DNA of 64,000 bases. Origin: Cucumis sativus. Its lineage: Eukaryota > Streptophyta > Magnoliopsida > Cucurbitales > Cucurbitaceae. Below, one piece after another: positions 60,447 through 64,000 of this stretch (positions are counted from its first letter, which is position 1; the number at the start of each line of letters is the position of its first letter). The notes under the pieces are model-generated. The model had not been told where the DNA came from, searched no databases, and worked only from the letters and a program-made list of their open reading frames with translations. The position numbers were made by a program, and so were the translations under genes. The stretch covers positions 21,207,498 through 21,271,497 of the forward strand of contig NC_026660.2 of the NCBI RefSeq assembly GCF_000004075.3, written 5' to 3'.

Positions 60447-62604
60447 ATCTTCTGAATTTTGGGTTGATCGAATGAATCCCTTTGCTGAAAGAAGAAAAAC
60501 GATGCTGAGAAATCAAGAAGAATGTGTAACAGATGGGTTTTGTGTTTGTGAATGCGATTCTTTTGTGTTGGTTATATATATTTTAATGAATGGGTTTTGG
60601 AGTTTGGACCAAAAAGTGTAGAGATAAACAGAGTATAATTGACTTTTGGACAAAGGAAGTCTTAGATGACGACGGAAAGGTTTGCTTTTCCAATACAAAA
60701 TTTCATTATATAATCAAAATTTTGTATTTCCCAAATCAAACTTCTCAATGTCAATGATACAGAGTGGTTAGAGCTCAGAGTTAGAATAATCATCTTCTCT
60801 TTCTTTTTCTTATACGATTTAAAACTCTTTTTTAGAAGCATGTGATCTTATATCTAATATTCTCTTTTCTTTGTATGAAAAAATAAAGAACCACGTCGAC
60901 TTTTTTATACAACATATCGATGTAAGATTGGACGTTTGAGCATCTTTACAACGTCGACCACTCTATTGGCATACACACACTTGAGAGAGAGAGAAGAGCA
61001 AGAACAAGAGAATAAGTGAGGAGAGGTTGAGAGGAAGAGTGAGTTGCCAATTTGTGACATAAAATTTAGAAAATAGATAGAATATTATTTCAACTCAATA
61101 ATTAGGGTCACGCAAGAAGATGACAGATATTGATTTAGTGATTTATAATATATGTTTTGGACTACTCCATTGATTTGAGTAAGAAAAGGAAGACATGATT
61201 CGTACACTTGGAGATTTAAGAACACTTGAACAAGTTTTTGCTTTGAAAAGTAAGAGTCAGAATGAATTAATTATAATATCTTATAGATTGGTGCAAACTC
61301 AAAATTTATATTATTTATGAAACTGAACCAATTAACCATTGATCTTGTTGGTTCGATTTTTTTTTCTTCGAATATATTTATTTAGGTTAAATTGCAAGAC
61401 TAGAACTTTAAAATATATTCTATTTGATCAATTTTCAGGAGGACCTAATAAATTATAAAAAAATTTAAATTTGATATTTAATAGGTTTCTAACTGACCTA
61501 GTTCTTTCACTTGAAACCCAAAATTCAAATCTTTCTCTTCACATACATTGGGAGAATGTATTTTATTTTAAATATACATAAATTTGGTTTATGCAAAATC
61601 ACAGATTAGTAAGCAGTCTTATGTAGAAAAAAGGAATAAATGTGGGAGAAAGTTTCTGTTGCACCAAACACAGAAAAGGCCATACCTTTTTATGGCCCAT
61701 TCATTACATTTCAAATCATCAAAAAGGACAAACTTTATTCGAGAGAAATTTCCAAAATCGTGTGCAATAACAAAAGTGAGGCTCATAATTCAAAATAGGT
61801 TTCTTCTCTAAATAAATATCTAGAAAAATTGATAATTCAAAATAGGTTTCTTCCCTAAATAAATATCTAGAAAAATTGATAAGTCAAAGGTATGTATTTC
61901 TAGACTAGGATAACCTTCTGACCTTACATTTGGATGTCAAGAAAATTCGTAAGATATTAAATTTTAAACAAGTGGTCATCATAGATTAAGTGCGTCCTTC
62001 TAAGCTCGTTTATCAAACTTAACGTTCTTTCTTTGTCACTAGATCAAACACGACGGTTTGGAGAAAGTAAGCAGTCAAAGTATTGAAGTTTCAAAAAGGA
62101 GGATGATACATACACCAAATTATCATTTTAAAAGTCGATAGTTCGTGTCAGGACGCATCCATTCAAATCAGTTTCATAACGAAGACTATCATCCACAGGG
62201 CAAATAGATTATTTCAATTCCATGAACTGAATCAAAAGAGTTTCTAAGTTGTGCTTTTTTTTCATATCTTTCGTATCAAAACTTACTGATTGAAACAATG
62301 GGATGATTTAAGGATACCTCAGGCAGTTCAACATTAGTAGAGAGACCAATATGTGTTGTTGATCTTGAATTTTTTATGACTAAGATAAAACAGAACACCA
62401 ACTATACACGACTATACTCCTTAAAAAGATGGATCTAGAGATCGTCAAGCAGTTCTACATCCTGGGGACGAAATCATGCTCTTAATCTTGAAGCTGAGAT
62501 AAAACAGGATACTAACCATACAAAACTGTGCTCCAGAATCATTAAACATTATCTCAGGCCCACGAAGCACGTTACAAAAACACCGGATGATGGTGAATAA
62601 CACC
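60447..62604. other. Spacer between the TAXIMIN-like and DUF455 genes
   Basis: No gene recognised. Includes the probable TAXIMIN promoter (ga-rich agagagagagaagagca near 60980 and TA-rich sequence), the 47-bp tandem duplication at 61785-61878 and a diverged internal duplication at 62330-62535, which may lie in the DUF455 3' region. Confidence 0.6.
61785..61878. repeat. 47-bp tandem duplication
   Basis: Copies 61785-61831 and 61832-61878 (ataattcaaaataggtttct and following, each ending tctagaaaaattg) differ by one base. Confidence 0.9.
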
Positions 62605-63319
62605 TCATTCTGAAGGCCCATGCAAACTGGAGTTCTTGCACTCCATGGATATTACTGAAGCAAGCCTGTCGTAAACCTGAAATATCAGTGATACCAAAAT
62701 CTTACTAATGAAAAAAAAAAAACGCATGTACATGGTTCACACAATTACAGGCATGTTACAAGAAGTTAGATTAATGATTATGTACCACAGATAGCTGTTC
62801 ATTTTTAGTGTCTCCACTCAACTCGTCCTGTACATTCGTGTTTGATATGTCATACCTATAAAGTGTGAGCAGTAGTATAATGGTTCATAAAAGCTGCAGA
62901 AGAGTTGGGTAAAGAAAAATTCCGACTGTAAACTAGATGGGAAGTTTTCATACCAATCACGTGGAAGGCCAGCTTCATCTCGAGCTGAATAATTGAAAGG
63001 CCCTTTTAGTTCCACACTGTATTCTTTTAACAACTCTGCGTTAGTGCCACCAAAGATGTTATCCAGTAATGCAAGCTCTAGGACTTGTATCATTTTAATG
63101 AAATAGTACAAACTGAAGTAATGACGGATATAAACCTTTAAAAGTTGAGCATGGAGCACGTTCCATTTTCTGACAGACTAGGACAAACCAGTAGACACCA
63201 ACAGCTACATGTGCAACTTCTTCATCAGCAATTTTAGCTACAATATCAGATGTTCTATGATCCCCGAAGCCAACTAATTTTTTCACTAGTCGAGGCCCAG
63301 CATCGAGTCCTCTAGCCTC
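62605..63319 (-). CDS. DUF455 (ferritin-like) family protein, C-terminal exons
   Basis: Four exons, 63319-63136, 63035-62954, 62855-62786 and 62676-62605, join in frame for 135 residues ending in a stop. Upstream exons lie beyond the window: the first exon here starts after an acceptor tag. The protein reads EARGLDAGPRLVKKLVGFGD, then RTSDIVAKIADEEVAHVAVG, CQKMERAPCSTFK and GPFNYSARDEAGLPRDWYD. These are hallmarks of DUF455 (PF04305), a ferritin-like fold in which Glu and EExxH residues suggest a di-iron site. The function of the plant proteins is not established. The last exons (residues after DWYD) form a low-similarity tail ending SSLHGPSE. Confidence 0.88.
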
Positions 63320-64000
63320 CTACACAATGTGCGATATTAAATACAAATATGTGCCTTTAATACAAGAAAAGTGATAACCAGAACGAGATAATATACAATT
63401 TATTGGAATAGACAAACATAAAATAAATACAAGTTTCTAGCTAAAGTGAGTTTAAGGTAATTTGGCATGGCCTTCCTCCTAGAGCTTGGATGTTTGATTC
63501 CCACCTTACAGTTGTTGTATTAAAAAATAAAATTAAATAAACAACCAAGTTTTCAAGCCCTTTTAGAGACGCTTGGTAGTGGAACTATACTCCAAAATCT
63601 GCTTGATTGCTCATCTGCTCGTATCCTGTAACCCACTCCATTTGTATCATTAATCAATATTTCCCCTCAAAGCAACATCAATGACCAAGAGAAATTTTTT
63701 CTTTTTCAATCCATTTGATCAGATTTAACCAAAAGATGTTCAGGTTAACCAAAAGATGTGCCAGGCATCAAAACAACAAACGTTCTAGGAGAATACACGT
63801 AGTCAGTCTTCCAATAAAGATTCCACTCCAATGGTGAATGTAGACATAAAAGGTTAAATGAAATTTGTGTGAATTTGGTCTTTGAGTTTTAAAAAATGTC
63901 TAATAGGTCCCTAAACTTTCAGTTTTCTCTCATAAATCCCCGAACTTTCAATTTTGTGTCCAACAATTCCATGAACTTTTAATTTCATCCCTAATCGATC
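63320..64000. other. Intron of the DUF455 gene with repeat fragments
   Basis: Probably all intron, as the next upstream exon was not found before the window edge. A SINE-like stretch lies at 63455-63535 (A-box-like aaggtaatttggcatggc, B-box-like ggatgtttgattcccacc). From about 63855 the sequence is a dispersed repeat with caactttcaattttgtgtcc and aataggtccctaaac words. Confidence 0.5.

Overview
The window is AT-rich nuclear DNA from a flowering plant, a eudicot and probably a cucurbit. The evidence is GT-AG split genes, long AT-rich intergenic stretches, plant-only families (UGT family 1, TBL, TAXIMIN, F-box/FBA) and many LTR, LINE, SINE and MITE remnants. The cucurbit assignment is inferred from the look of the UGT74 proteins and repeats and cannot be proved without a search.

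Layout. 1-8 kb: two minus-strand F-box paralogues, one cut by the left edge, separated by repeat-rich DNA. 8-15 kb: gene-poor, with a purine-rich inverted-repeat element. 15.3-22.6 kb: an 11-exon T-complex 11-like gene (1193 aa when spliced). 22.9-33.3 kb: a tandem duplication of about 4.5 kb carrying two minus-strand UGT74-like glycosyltransferases (A and B), with a Ty3/gypsy remnant and a tiny LTR element (TRIM/SMART type) in copy A only. 35.7 kb: an intronless two-EF-hand protein behind a 36-base C run. 36.4-47.4 kb: a 12-exon TAF6 gene (543 aa) on the minus strand, whose introns hold a 1.28-kb non-autonomous LTR element, two LINE zf-RVT fragments and an inverted-repeat element. 51.3-53.1 kb: a third UGT74 gene (C), on the plus strand. 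55.0-57.5 kb: a trichome birefringence-like acyltransferase. 58.5-59.8 kb: a class II phospholipase A1/lipase, head to head with it. 60.1-60.4 kb: a short two-exon TAXIMIN-like cysteine-rich peptide gene. 62.6-63.3 kb: the 3' exons of a DUF455 gene that continues past the right edge.

The genes do not form one pathway. The most interesting biology is the UGT74 cluster. The second exon (sugar-donor half) of A and C, on opposite strands about 27 kb apart, is identical over about 748 bases, although their first exons (acceptor half) are strongly diverged and the true tandem sister B differs from A throughout. This looks like recent gene conversion between inverted paralogues, or an assembly artefact. 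Other notable structures are a 53-bp tandem duplication of a splice acceptor in the TCP11-like gene, an empty-site-confirmed TRIM insertion, a 155-bp GC-rich fold-back upstream of TAF6, and two degenerate minisatellites. All exon joins were read by eye from splice signals and reading-frame continuity; no transcript evidence was available.
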